Part shown: positions 53,902-62,514 of the stretch, one piece after another | How positions within the stretch are numbered: position 1 is the stretch's first letter | Layout: every line of letters begins with the position of its first letter | Origin: M3007 sp964550795 | GTDB taxonomy: Bacteria > Bacteroidota > Bacteroidia > Chitinophagales > Saprospiraceae | Assembly: GCA_964550795.1 (NCBI GenBank) | Contig: CAZKBH010000012.1 | Span: 1 to 64,000, forward strand | Length of the DNA: 64,000 nt | Direction of reading: 5' to 3' | Program-made: the position numbers and the translations under genes | The notes under the pieces: generated by a model | Told to the model about the DNA's origin: nothing | The model's database searches: none | The model's input: the letters and a program-made list of their open reading frames with translations, nothing else

Positions 53902-55569
53902 CTACTTCTCTTGTGCTTTCGCCCAGGCATCTTTTAAAGTTACGGTGCGGTTAAAAACCATTTTCTCGGGTGTTGAATCGGTGTCCACACAGAAATACCC
54001 AAGCCTGGTAAACTGAAAACGATCCCCTAGGGTCGCGTCGGTCAAAGCTGGCTCCACCAAAGCATTTTCAATCACCTGCAAAGAATCTGGATTGATCGTT
54101 GACTTGAAATCTTCCTCACTGGCCGGGTTTTCTACCTGAAAAAGCCGATCGTAAAGCCGGACTTCCGCTTTTACGGCATCACTGGCCGATAACCAATGGA
54201 TTACACCTTTTGGTTTGAGTCCAGAGGTGTCTTGCCCGGAGCGGCTTTCGGGAACGTAGCTGCAATGAATTTCAGTGATATGGCCGGCATCGTCTTTGAC
54301 GACCGACTCACAGCGAATAATGTAAGCAGATTTTAATCGAACCATTCCGCCCGGTGAGAGTCGGAAATATTTGGGTGGAGGATTTTCCAAAAAGTCGTCT
54401 TGCTCAATCCACAGTTCGCGGCCAAAAGCCAGCGGGCGATTGCCGGTTTCGGGCGCTTCGGGGTTGTTTTCGGTTTCTAAATGCTCGAGTTGACCTTCTG
54501 GATAATTGATAATCACCACTTTAATTGGGTTGAGTACCCCAAAACGCCGCAAAGAAGTTTTATTCAAATCTTCCCGGATGCAAAATTCCAGCAGCGACAT
54601 ATCGGCCATCATTTCCCGTTTGCCCAGACCGATGCGGTCGCAAAATTCCCGGATACTCGCCGGGGTGTAGCCTCGGCGACGGAATCCAGAAATCGTGGGC
54701 ATACGCGGGTCATCCCATCCACGGACAATATGGTCCTCCACCAATTGCTTCAGTTTGCGCTTGCTGGTGATGGCATACGAAACATTTCGGCGCGCAAATT
54801 CGTACTGTTTGGAAGGGAAAATGCCCAATTGTGCAATGCACCAATCGTACAATTCGCGGTGTGGGGCGAATTCAAGGGTGCAAATCGAGTGGGTAATTTG
54901 TTCGATGCTATCGCTTTGACCGTGGGCCCAATCGTACATCGGGTAGATGCACCAGGCATTGCCCGTGCGGTGGTGGTGCGCGTGTTTGATGCGGTAGAGT
55001 AGGGGATCGCGCATGATCATGTTGGGCGATGCCATATCAATCTTGGCGCGAAGGGTGCAGTGTCCGTCGGGGAACTCACCTGCCCGCATTTTTTCGAACA
55101 AAGCCAGATTCTCCTCCGGCGTGGTATCCCGATATGGGCTGTTTTTACCATGTTCGGTGGGTGTGCCTTTAAGCGCGGCCATTTGTTCAGAAGAAGAAAA
55201 ATCAACGTATGCTTTTCCTTTCAGAATCAGCACTTTAGCCCATTCGTATAGTTGCTCGAAATAATCAGAAGCATAGACAATTTTGGCAGGTTCAAAGCCC
55301 AGCCAGCGCACATCCTGGATGATGCTGTCCACATATTCAGTTTCTTCCGTGGTAGGATTGGTATCGTCGAAACGGAGGTTGGTCGCGCCGCCATATTTCA
55401 GCCCAAGACCAAAATTCAGGCAAATACTGGTCGCGTGGCCGACGTGCAGATACCCGTTTGGCTCTGGTGGAAAGCGGGTAAGGACGGTGGTATGTTTTCC
55501 CGAAGCGAGGTCTGCTTCGATGATTTCTTCGAGAAAATTGAGGGATTCGGTGGGCTTGTCCTGCGTCAT
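53902..55569 (-). CDS. glnS: Glutaminyl-tRNA synthetase
   Basis: 555 residues from the ATG at 55567-55569. The frame extends to 55671, but MTQDKPTESLNFLEEIIEAD is the conserved start. Class I HIGH-type motif FPPEPNGYLHVGHATS near residue 33; then NLRFDDTNPTTEETEYVDSI. The second signature is AITSKRKLKQLV near 265 (the KMSKS-like site, here TSKRK). C-terminal beta-barrels hold FQFTRLGYFCVDTDSTPE. The enzyme charges tRNA-Gln with glutamine. A TAnnTTTG-type box (minus-strand TACTTTTGC, 55594-55602) lies 24 bp upstream of the start. Confidence 0.96.
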   Translation of the reverse strand: MTQDKPTESLNFLEEIIEADLASGKHTTVLTRFPPEPNGYLHVGHATSICLNFGLGLKYGGATNLRFDDTNPTTEETEYVDSIIQDVRWLGFEPAKIVYASDYFEQLYEWAKVLILKGKAYVDFSSSEQMAALKGTPTEHGKNSPYRDTTPEENLALFEKMRAGEFPDGHCTLRAKIDMASPNMIMRDPLLYRIKHAHHHRTGNAWCIYPMYDWAHGQSDSIEQITHSICTLEFAPHRELYDWCIAQLGIFPSKQYEFARRNVSYAITSKRKLKQLVEDHIVRGWDDPRMPTISGFRRRGYTPASIREFCDRIGLGKREMMADMSLLEFCIREDLNKTSLRRFGVLNPIKVVIINYPEGQLEHLETENNPEAPETGNRPLAFGRELWIEQDDFLENPPPKYFRLSPGGMVRLKSAYIIRCESVVKDDAGHITEIHCSYVPESRSGQDTSGLKPKGVIHWLSASDAVKAEVRLYDRLFQVENPASEEDFKSTINPDSLQVIENALVEPALTDATLGDRFQFTRLGYFCVDTDSTPEKMVFNRTVTLKDAWAKAQEK

Positions 55570-55689
55570 TGTTGTGTCTTGATGCAAATTTTGGCAAAAG
55601 TACGAGTAAAATAAAAGATTGTTTGGCAACCTATAAAAACAATGTTCACCCCTCAAACTTTCTGTCACCATGGAATCATGAATTGTTTG

Positions 55690-56112
55690 TCACAATTCAT
55701 CCACTATCAACATTTTGATTTCTGGTATTCTCTTTAATTTGTAATCGTTGGTAAAAAAATAGTCACATCCAGCATTGATGGCTGCTGCAAGTTGCAAAGA
55801 ATCCAATGATTTTAATGCTGGATATTTTGCTCTCAGTTTGTAGGAAATAATTGCACACTGTCTGTCTAAGAGTAAAACTTCAATGGCTGCACTGCCTATC
55901 AAATGTTCAAAATCGCCAATTAGATCCTGACGATTATTTCTTTCTGGAATTACTCCAAACTCCGCTAGGCTCAAAATACTGGTAACTAATGAGGCATTGT
56001 TCCCAATAGCCTCCATAATATAGTCATTAACAATTTGACCATATTTGGGATGGTTTTCAACCAGATAGATGAAAGGGGCAGTATCAAAAAATATTTTCCC
56101 AACGGCAATCAT
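55690..56112 (-). CDS. vapC: PIN-domain toxin (VapC-like), module 1
   Basis: 140 residues. PIN nuclease pattern: KIFFDTAPFIYLVENHP (first catalytic Asp), SILSLAEFGVIPERNN (Glu), SLDSLQLAAAINAGCDYFFT (Asp) and NDYKLKRIP (Asp). The acidic quartet is intact. Its start overlaps the antitoxin stop by four bases (ATGA, 56109-56112), as in a toxin-antitoxin pair. VapC toxins cut specific RNAs, often initiator tRNA; the target here is unknown. Confidence 0.85.
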   Translation of the reverse strand: MIAVGKIFFDTAPFIYLVENHPKYGQIVNDYIMEAIGNNASLVTSILSLAEFGVIPERNNRQDLIGDFEHLIGSAAIEVLLLDRQCAIISYKLRAKYPALKSLDSLQLAAAINAGCDYFFTNDYKLKRIPEIKMLIVDEL

Positions 56113-56309
56113 CTGTCTTCACGGGATTGATTAATAATTGCTTGTGCATCACCATCCCAGACCCCTTTTCCCGAGCCTCTTGCTTTTTCCAGGGCAGCCT
56201 TTACTTTTTTTAAACGATCCAATTTTTGTTGAATTTCTCGCGCCAAAACCTCCAAATCACTTTGGGGGAGATGATTAATTTCCTCAATGATCAAATCTAC
56301 CTTTGACAT
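56109..56309 (-). CDS. vapB: Antitoxin of the PIN-domain module 1
   Basis: 66 residues, very charged and helical: MSKVDLIIEEINHLPQSDLE, LAREIQQKLDRLKK. The C-terminus (KGVWDGDAQAIINQSREDR) resembles the flexible toxin-wrapping tail of VapB-type antitoxins. It is smaller than most and has no clear AbrB or ribbon-helix-helix domain, so DNA binding is uncertain. A TAnnTTTG-like box (TTACTTTTGC, minus, about 56323) precedes it. Family assignment rests mainly on the overlap with the toxin. Confidence 0.7.
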   Translation of the reverse strand: MSKVDLIIEEINHLPQSDLEVLAREIQQKLDRLKKVKAALEKARGSGKGVWDGDAQAIINQSREDR

Positions 56310-56340
56310 AATTTGCTTTTTTGCAAAAGTAAGGTAAAAA

Positions 56341-58191
56341 TCACATCCGCTCGGGCATCTCCACCCCCAACAAACCCATGCTCGATTTCAATACCTGACC
56401 TACCGCCCGGCTCAAGGTCAATCGAAATGCACGAGCTTCCGGTGTTTCCGCATTGAACACAGACAAATCATGCCAAAAACGGTGGTACTTCTTGGCCAAA
56501 TCATAGCTAAAATTGGCGACCAGAGAAGGATCGTATTCCTCCGCCGCCTTTCCAACCACCATGGGATAGTCGTGTAAGGCCAGCAACAAATCTTTTTCCT
56601 GCGACTGAATGGCCGTGTATTGCTGGGCGACGGAAAGGTCAATCCCTTCTTTTTCAACGCGTTGCATTAAGCCATTGATCCTGACGTAGCTATACTGGAT
56701 ATACGGCCCGGTCTGTCCTTGCAAGTCCACGGATTCCTCCGGGTTGAAGATCATTTTTTTCTTTGGGTGGACTTTTACGATGAAAAATTTGAGCGCACCC
56801 ATGCCTACACGCCGCAAATTCTCCATTTTTTCGGCCGGACTCAGCGTCTCCGCTTCACCGCGATCCTTGGATTGTTCGGTGGCGATGCGGATAACTTCTT
56901 CTATGAGATCGTCGGCATCCACCACGGTTCCTTCGCGGGTTTTCATACGTCCGGTGGGGAGCTCAACCAATCCATAAGAAAGGTGGTGAAGCCCGGCTGC
57001 ATAAGGTTCTCCGAGGCGTTTCAGGGTCTCGAACAGCACCTGAAAGTGATAATTCTGTTCGTCTGCAACCACATAAACGTAACGTTCGCAGCCCAATTCC
57101 TGGTGCCGCATCCGGGCTGTGCCGAGGTCTTGCGTGATATACACCGAGGTGCCATCTGCGCGCAATCCAACTTTTTGGTCATGTCAGGCATCGGTGAGAT
57201 CAACCCAGACCGAGCCGTCGTCTTTTTTGAAAAAAACGCCCCTGGCCAGACCGTCTTCCACGATGTCTTTTCCCAGCAGGTAGGTATTGCTTTCGTAGTA
57301 TAATTTATCAAAAGCCACACCGAGATCGCCGTAGGTTTGGTCAAATCCTGCATACACCCAGCCGTTCATTTTTTTCCAAAGTGCGAGTGTTTCCGGGTCA
57401 TGCGCTTCCCATTTCAGCAGCATTTCGCGTACTTCAGCGCCTAAAGTGGAAAACTCATTGAACCACTTGTTCTTGAAATCCTTAAAAAAATCCTTTTCGG
57501 ATTGTTCCGGCTTGCGTTTGCTTTCAAACAAGGAACTTGCCTCGGGGCTTTGTTGCCAGATTTCGTATTCCGCCTTGCTTTTTTGTTCAAACAACACATA
57601 CCAATCGCCCACAAAATGGTCTGATTTGATGCCCGTGGATTCAGGCGTTTTGCCTTCTCCAAACTTCAGCCAAGCCAACATGCTTTTGCAGATGGCTACG
57701 CCGCGGTCGTTGATAATCTGGGTCTTAACTACCTCATAACCAACAGCTTCCAGCATATTGGAGCAAGACCAACCAAGCAGAATATTGCGAATATGCCCCA
57801 GGTGTAGGGGTTTATTGGTGTTGGGGGAGGAATATTCCACCATCACTTTTTTGCCGTTTTTAGGCAGGCGACCATAGGATGGCGTTTCTACCACTGTTTG
57901 TAAAAATCCCTGCCAATATGCGTCGCTGATTTCAAGGTTCAAAAAACCTTTTACGACGTTGTGACCCTGGATTGCTGCGATATTTTCAGACAAAAACGTC
58001 CCGATCTCCGCGGCGGCAACGTCGGGAGATTTTTTGGCAATTTTGACAAACGGGAAAATCACGATGGAGTAATCCCCCGTAAAGTCGGGTGGGGTAGGGT
58101 TGACCAGGACTTTGCCGGGATTGGTCGGTTCGCCGTAGAGTTTTTCAACGGCTTGTGCTACGGCATTTTGAAGGGTAGAGACGATGTTCAT
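56341..58191 (-). pseudogene. argS: Arginyl-tRNA synthetase interrupted by an in-frame TGA
   Basis: From the ATG at 58191, 616 codons are readable with a single TGA at 57184-57186. The part before it (58191-57187) has the N-terminal ArgRS domain and the HIGH motif NKPLHLGHIRNILLG. The part after (57183-56341) continues in the same frame: DGTSVYITQDLGTARMRHQE, then MKTREGTVVDADDLIEE (the KMSKS position in Bacteroidota ArgRS) and a C-terminal anticodon-binding domain with NFSYDLAKKYHRFWHDLSVF. The residue expected at the stop is probably Gly (GGA to TGA, in VDLTDA-G-HDQK). TGA ends several neighbouring genes normally. An assembly error or a nonsense mutation is likely. Confidence 0.85.
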
Positions 58192-58207
58192 GCTAGGAAA
58201 ATGAGGC

Positions 58208-58216
58208 GCAAAAGTA
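58208..58216 (-). promoter_or_regulatory. -7 box of argS
   Basis: TACTTTTGC on the minus strand, 16 bp upstream of the ATG at 58191, TAnnTTTG type. Confidence 0.45.
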
Positions 58217-58296
58217 GCATTTTTGGGCACAGGCGCTTTGCATTTGTGTCAATTCAATGCGGATTTCGGGAAAAAGTGTTTGTGCTTTGGTTTTTT

Positions 58297-58328
58297 CTTG
58301 ACAACTTGACTATTAAGGTGTACCTTTG
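58297..58328 (+). promoter_or_regulatory. Promoter of toxin-antitoxin module 2
   Basis: TTCTTG (58295-58300) then 20 bp then TACCTTTG (58321-58328), a good match to the Bacteroidota -33/-7 pattern. It lies 16 bp before the antitoxin ATG at 58345. Confidence 0.6.
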
Positions 58329-58344
58329 TAAAAAAATAACGTAC

Positions 58345-58581
58345 ATGAAAATTCTAACGGTTGGGGATCTAAAAACGAATTTCTCAGAAGTTTTGAAAGC
58401 CGTGCAAGTGGGCGAAGAATTTGCTATCGCCTTTGGCAAGCGCAAAGAGGTAGTCGCCTATTTAATCCCAAAGCATTTGCGAAAAAATGGCAAACGCAAA
58501 ATTGGGATATTGGAAGGAAAGGCGACTGTGATCTTCAAGGACGATTTTAAAATGACAGATGAAGAATTTTTGGCTCTATGA
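58345..58581 (+). CDS. Antitoxin, Phd/YefM-like, module 2
   Basis: 78 residues from the ATG at 58345; the open frame runs back to 57961, but that part overlaps argS and is not conserved. MKILTVGDLKTNFSEVLKAVQVGEEFAIAFGKRKEVVAYLIP is the Phd/YefM DNA-binding pattern (quoted here only as: TVGDLKTNFSEVLKAV, then GEEFAIAFGKRKEVVAYLIP). The C-terminus (KATVIFKDDFKMTDEEFLAL) is the toxin-binding tail. It overlaps the PIN toxin by four bases (ATGA, 58578-58581). It probably represses its own promoter. Confidence 0.85.
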   Translation: MKILTVGDLKTNFSEVLKAVQVGEEFAIAFGKRKEVVAYLIPKHLRKNGKRKIGILEGKATVIFKDDFKMTDEEFLAL

Positions 58582-58979
58582 TATACTTGCTTGATACTCA
58601 TGTGATGGTTTGGGCAGTCACGGATACGTCAAAGTTATCACCCTCTGTTCGTGGGATTTTAGAAAACCCGAATCATCAAATCCTGATCAGTCCAATTAGT
58701 TTTTGGGAGATTAGCTTAAAATTTGCGCTTGGCAAACTAGAATTAAGCGGTATTTCTCCCAATGATTTGCCCAACGCCTGTTTAAGTATGGATTTTGATA
58801 TCCTACCACTTGAACCAATAGTGGCTAGCACAATCCATCAATTAAAAGGGGCTTATCACAAAGACCCTTTTGATAGAATGTTGATTTGGCAAGCCATCTA
58901 CCTTAAATTACCGTTGGTAAGCAAAGACCCTGTTGTAGCAATGTATAGTTCTGAGGGGTTAGCGGTCGTTTGGGATTAA
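58578..58979 (+). CDS. vapC: PIN-domain toxin (VapC-like), module 2
   Basis: 133 residues. MIYLLDTHVMVWAVTDTSKL (first Asp), ISPISFWEISLKFALGKLEL (Glu), KDPFDRMLIWQAIYLKLPLV (Asp) and VSKDPVVAMYSSEG (Asp) complete the PIN active site. This belongs to the YjhX/PHD-partnered PIN branch, which differs from module 1; the two toxins are not close paralogues. A bidirectional terminator follows the stop. Confidence 0.88.
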   Translation: MIYLLDTHVMVWAVTDTSKLSPSVRGILENPNHQILISPISFWEISLKFALGKLELSGISPNDLPNACLSMDFDILPLEPIVASTIHQLKGAYHKDPFDRMLIWQAIYLKLPLVSKDPVVAMYSSEGLAVVWD

Positions 58980-59021
58980 AAAAACGCCCCGCCAGATAAT
59001 TCTGACGGGGCGTAGATTTTT
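58977..59021. terminator. Bidirectional rho-independent terminator
   Basis: ACGCCCCG (58984-58991) and CGGGGCGT (59006-59013), with an inner CAGA/TCTG pairing, are followed by TAGATTTTT on the plus strand. The A-run 58978-58984 gives TTTTTTT on the minus strand. It ends the toxin module from one side and the ATP synthase operon (atpG ends at 59042) from the other. Confidence 0.85.
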
Positions 59022-59041
59022 CGTGCTGATTATCTGTTTTA

Positions 59042-59935
59042 TCAGCTTTCTAATGCTGTTGCACCACTCACGATCTCACCGAGTTCGGTTGTGATGGCCT
59101 CCTGACGTTTTTTGTTGTAGTGAATTTTCAGGCCCTTGAGCAGTTCTTCCGCATTGTCGGTCGCCTTATCCATAGCCGTCATACGGGAACCGTGTTCAGA
59201 AGCTTGGGTGTCCAGCACACATTTGTGGAAGGAGAGTTGCAGAATACTTGGCACCAGGGTTTCCAGCAATTGTTGCTGATCTGGCTCGAAGATGTAATCT
59301 GCATTCTGCGCTTTTGCGCCAGAGGCAGGAGCCTCCATTTTTGGAACCGGGAGCCACTGTTCAGCGGTTGGGAATACCGTAGCAGCGTTTTTAAAACGGC
59401 TGTACACAATTTCAATCGCGTCGTATTTGCCGGTTGAAAACTCTTCCATTCGCTCGCGCGCCACACTGCTCACGTTGTCGTATGCAGGATTGTCGTACAC
59501 GGGAATGAAGTCGGTGATGAAACTAACATCCAAAAAGCGGCGGCGGAAATAGTCGTAGCCTTTTTTTCCGATGAAAAGCATGGTTAAGTTTCCGGAACGG
59601 CGTTGCAGGCTATACTTCTCGTTCACGAGGGCCGTCGCTTCCTTGCAGATATTAGTGTTAAATGCGCCACAAAGTCCACGATTGGAGGTGATTACCACGA
59701 CCAGTACGTTTTTAACCTCGCGGGCCTTGCCAAAACTGGTTCCACCATCGCCACCATTGGAGAGGATATTGGAAAGCATCCGGCTCAAGCGGTTGGCATA
59801 GGGGCGCATCTGCACAATGGCATTCTGAGCCCGGCGCAACTTAGCAGCCGAAACCATTTTCATGGCCTTGGTAATCTGCTGTGTGTTGCCTACCGATTTG
59901 ATCCGTTCGCGTACTTCTTTTAAACCGCCAGCCAT
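59042..59935 (-). CDS. atpG: ATP synthase F1 gamma subunit
   Basis: 297 residues. N-terminal coiled helix MAGGLKEVRERIKSVGNTQQ, then TKAMKMVSAAKLRRAQNAI; the Rossmann core has VLVVVITSNRGLCGAFNTNI. The C-terminal coiled helix has SRMTAMDKATDNAEELLKGL and ITTELGEIVSGATALES. The central shaft subunit turns inside the alpha-beta ring. Last gene of the operon in this window; a 250-bp repeat spacer separates it from atpA. The beta and epsilon genes are not here, as is usual in Bacteroidota. Confidence 0.97.
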   Translation of the reverse strand: MAGGLKEVRERIKSVGNTQQITKAMKMVSAAKLRRAQNAIVQMRPYANRLSRMLSNILSNGGDGGTSFGKAREVKNVLVVVITSNRGLCGAFNTNICKEATALVNEKYSLQRRSGNLTMLFIGKKGYDYFRRRFLDVSFITDFIPVYDNPAYDNVSSVARERMEEFSTGKYDAIEIVYSRFKNAATVFPTAEQWLPVPKMEAPASGAKAQNADYIFEPDQQQLLETLVPSILQLSFHKCVLDTQASEHGSRMTAMDKATDNAEELLKGLKIHYNKKRQEAITTELGEIVSGATALES

Positions 59936-59941
59936 ATCGTT

Positions 59942-60184
59942 AATGTGGTCAATTTGATGAATGTGGACAATGTGGTCAATGTGGTCAATGTGGTCAATTT
60001 TCGAATGTGGTCAATGTGGTCAATTTTCAAATGTGGTCAATGTGGTCAATTTTCAAATGTGGATAATGTGGTCAATTTTCAAATGTGGATAATGCTGTCA
60101 ACGTGAGTTCAAAATCACATTGACCACATTATTCACATTGACCACATTTTAAAACATTGACCACATTTTAAAAAATTGTCCACA
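59942..60184. repeat. 9-bp repeats in higher-order units between atpA and atpG
   Basis: 59942 to about 60095 has AATGTGGTC copies. Several are grouped as AATGTGGTC x2 followed by AATTTTC, about 25-27 bp repeated four times. About 60112-60184 holds the reverse form (ACATTGACCACATT), so the region folds back. It fills the whole 250-bp atpA-atpG spacer and ends at the atpA stop codon. Confidence 0.9.
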
Positions 60185-60185
60185 T

Positions 60186-61769
60186 TTATTTATACCCCCC
60201 TGCCAGGTCTGCTGCCAATTCCTTCATTTTGGCAAGGCTGGCTTCTTCCAGTTTGCCTTTGCGGAATTCTTCCAGTACATCGGGCAACTTGCTTTCCATG
60301 CGCTCAAGGAACAAGTGTTCAAACTCTTGAACTTTGTCGAGCGGCACGTCACGGAGGAGGTTGTTGGTACCCAAATAGATGATCGCAACCTGTTTTTCCA
60401 CTGAAACCGGGCTGTATTGCGCCTGTTTCAGGATTTCTACGTTGCGTGCACCTTTAGCCAAAACAGCCTGTGTGGTAGCATCCAAATCAGAACCAAATTT
60501 CGAGAACGCTTCCAATTCGCGGTATTGCGCCTGGTCAAGTTTGAGCGTACCCGCAATTTTTTTCATGGACTTGATCTGCGCGTTACCACCTACCCGGCTC
60601 ACAGAGATACCTACGTTGATGGCCGGGCGAACCCCTGCGTTGAACAAGTTGGATTCCAGGAATATTTGTCCGTCGGTGATCGAAATCACGTTTGTAGGAA
60701 TGTATGCAGAAACGTCACCCGCTTGTGTTTCGATGATCGGCAATGCAGTCAAAGAACCACCACCTTTCACCAAACCTGCTTTTACGAGGCTAGGCGGCAA
60801 GTCATTCATGTCTTTTACCACATCCGCGCTGGCGATTACCTTCGCTGCACGCTCGAGCAAGCGGCTGTGCAGGTAGAACACGTCCCCAGGATATGCTTCG
60901 CGGCCTGGCGGGCGACGGAGCAGCAGCGAAACCTCCCGGTAAGCTACCGCCTGTTTGGAAAGGTCATCGTAAATGATGAGGGCAGGACGGCCGGTATCGC
61001 GGAAAAATTCGCCAATAGCCGCACCCGCGAAAGGCGAGTAGAACTGCAATGGAGCCGGGTCAGAAGCAGAGGAAGAAACAATCACCGTGTAGGCCATTGC
61101 GCCGTATTCCTCCAGCGTACGAGCTACCGTAGCTACCGTCGAAGCCTTTTGGCCACAAGCAACGTAGATACAGAACACGGGTTCGCCGCGGTCGTAAAAT
61201 TCTTTTTGGTTGATAATGGTGTCAATCGCGATGGCCGTTTTACCGGTCTGGCGGTCACCGATGATCAATTCACGCTGGCCACGGCCAATCGGAATCATTG
61301 CATCAATGGCCTTTACACCGGTTTGCAGCGGCTCATTCACCGGCTGACGGAAGATAACACCCGGTGCTTTGCGCTCCAAAGGCATATCATACTTGGCGCC
61401 AGTGATAGGACCTTTACCGTCAATGGGTTGGCCCAGTGCGTTTACCACACGCCCTACGAAGCCTTCGCCGACTTCGATAGATGCGATTTGGCCAGTGCGT
61501 TTCACCTTGGAGCCCTCGTGGATACCATCCGGAGAACCCATGAGCACGACGCCCACGTTGTCTTCTTCAAGGTTCAAAACGATGGCGCGAACGCCATTTT
61601 CGAATTCGACCAGCTCACCGGACTGTGCGCGGTTCAGGCCGTAAACACGGGCGATACCGTCGCCCACTTGCAGCACTGTTCCAACTTCCTCGAGGTTTGT
61701 TTCGGCCTCGAAGCCAGACAATTGCTGTTTCAATATCGCGGAGATTTCTTCCGGTCGTACGTCTGCCAT
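60186..61769 (-). CDS. atpA: ATP synthase F1 alpha subunit
   Basis: 527 residues. N-terminal beta barrel with VGTVLQVGDGIARVYGLNRA. Walker A GDRQTGKTAIAIDTI lies near residue 172, then PALIIYDDLSKQAVAYREVS with Walker B. The alpha/beta signature is PAINVGISVSRVGGNAQ, including the Arg that reaches the beta site. The C-terminus has LDKVQEFEHLFLERMES. It forms the non-catalytic nucleotide sites. ATG at 61767-61769. It is located between atpH and atpG with repeat-filled spacers on both sides. Confidence 0.98.
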   Translation of the reverse strand: MADVRPEEISAILKQQLSGFEAETNLEEVGTVLQVGDGIARVYGLNRAQSGELVEFENGVRAIVLNLEEDNVGVVLMGSPDGIHEGSKVKRTGQIASIEVGEGFVGRVVNALGQPIDGKGPITGAKYDMPLERKAPGVIFRQPVNEPLQTGVKAIDAMIPIGRGQRELIIGDRQTGKTAIAIDTIINQKEFYDRGEPVFCIYVACGQKASTVATVARTLEEYGAMAYTVIVSSSASDPAPLQFYSPFAGAAIGEFFRDTGRPALIIYDDLSKQAVAYREVSLLLRRPPGREAYPGDVFYLHSRLLERAAKVIASADVVKDMNDLPPSLVKAGLVKGGGSLTALPIIETQAGDVSAYIPTNVISITDGQIFLESNLFNAGVRPAINVGISVSRVGGNAQIKSMKKIAGTLKLDQAQYRELEAFSKFGSDLDATTQAVLAKGARNVEILKQAQYSPVSVEKQVAIIYLGTNNLLRDVPLDKVQEFEHLFLERMESKLPDVLEEFRKGKLEEASLAKMKELAADLAGGYK

Positions 61770-61790
61770 ATTATTGAGTGGTTATTTTTT

Positions 61791-61877
61791 TTAATGATGG
61801 ATGATGAATGATAAATGATGAATGGGTGATGATCCGTGCCGGTTATTCATCATTTATCATTCATCATTCATCATTAA
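61791..61877. repeat. 33-bp inverted repeat of ATGATGAATGATAA units between atpH and atpA
   Basis: 61791-61823 and 61845-61877 are reverse complements over 33 bp with one mismatch, with a 21-nt GC-richer loop. Both arms are made of ATGATGAATGA-like units. The right arm ends directly before the atpH stop codon (61878). It fills the atpH-atpA spacer. Confidence 0.9.
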
Positions 61878-62438
61878 CTAGTACTCTTTGATGTAGAGGT
61901 TTTTGGTGAATTCGCTATTCAATTCAGCCAGTTTGCTGGCAATGGATGCGTCGTAGCGTTTGTTGTCGAACTCCAGTACAAAACCACCAATCAGATCCGG
62001 GTCAACACTGACTTCAACTTCCAGATTAGGATGGGTAATGCCGCTGGAGAGCAAATGTGCTTTCAAATTGGCTACAACGTCTTCACTAAGCTGAGTTGCA
62101 GCAATCACTTTTACCGTAGTGATCCGTTGCAAGGTTTTGTATTGATTTACAAATTCCGATGCAATTTCAGTCAGGTAACCTTCCCGGCCTTTGTTGACCA
62201 AAAGGGCAAGGTATGCCATCGTGAGGCTGTCCATTTGTTTGCCAAAAAGTGCGTTCAGGGCCGCATTTTTACGATCAGCACCAATCACAGGGCTTTTCAG
62301 CATGTGGTGCAGGTCGCGATTTTTAGATGCGACGGCCAAGGCATGCATGTCGGTGCTGACTTGGGGCAATTTGCCCTGTTCAACTGCAAGTTCAATCAGC
62401 GACTTGGCGTAACGGGTGGCGATGCGAGTGACGGACAT
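61878..62438 (-). CDS. atpH: ATP synthase F1 delta subunit
   Basis: 186 residues: MSVTRIATRYAKSLIELAVE at the start, then the N-terminal six-helix bundle, and the OSCP signature DPDLIGGFVLEFDNKRYDAS near the end. Helical 62-residue middle ITTVKVIAATQLSEDVVANL. It connects F1 to subunit b. ATG at 62436-62438. Normal length. Confidence 0.95.
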   Translation of the reverse strand: MSVTRIATRYAKSLIELAVEQGKLPQVSTDMHALAVASKNRDLHHMLKSPVIGADRKNAALNALFGKQMDSLTMAYLALLVNKGREGYLTEIASEFVNQYKTLQRITTVKVIAATQLSEDVVANLKAHLLSSGITHPNLEVEVSVDPDLIGGFVLEFDNKRYDASIASKLAELNSEFTKNLYIKEY

Positions 62439-62444
62439 TTTTAT

Positions 62445-62480
62445 ACGGTTGACGGTTGACGGTTGACGGTTGACGGTTGA
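62445..62480. repeat. Five tandem copies of ACGGTTG between atpF and atpH
   Basis: Five perfect 7-bp units (62445-62479) follow directly upstream of the atpH start on the minus strand. The 7-bp length is not a multiple of three, so a copy-number change would not shift a gene frame because it lies outside genes. Confidence 0.9.
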
Positions 62481-62514
62481 GCCTAAACATGCTCAACATT
62501 CTGAACCACCCCAA

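Noticed and set aside
57184..57186. Global recoding of TGA
   Set aside because: TGA is a normal stop for several intact genes in the window, for example the antitoxin at 56109, the prenyltransferase and the DUF4340 gene, so only a local cause is plausible.
60417..61811. 464-codon plus-strand frame opposite atpA
   Set aside because: It is the antisense shadow of a clearly conserved atpA; its composition is Thr/Arg/His/Cys-rich and no domain is visible.
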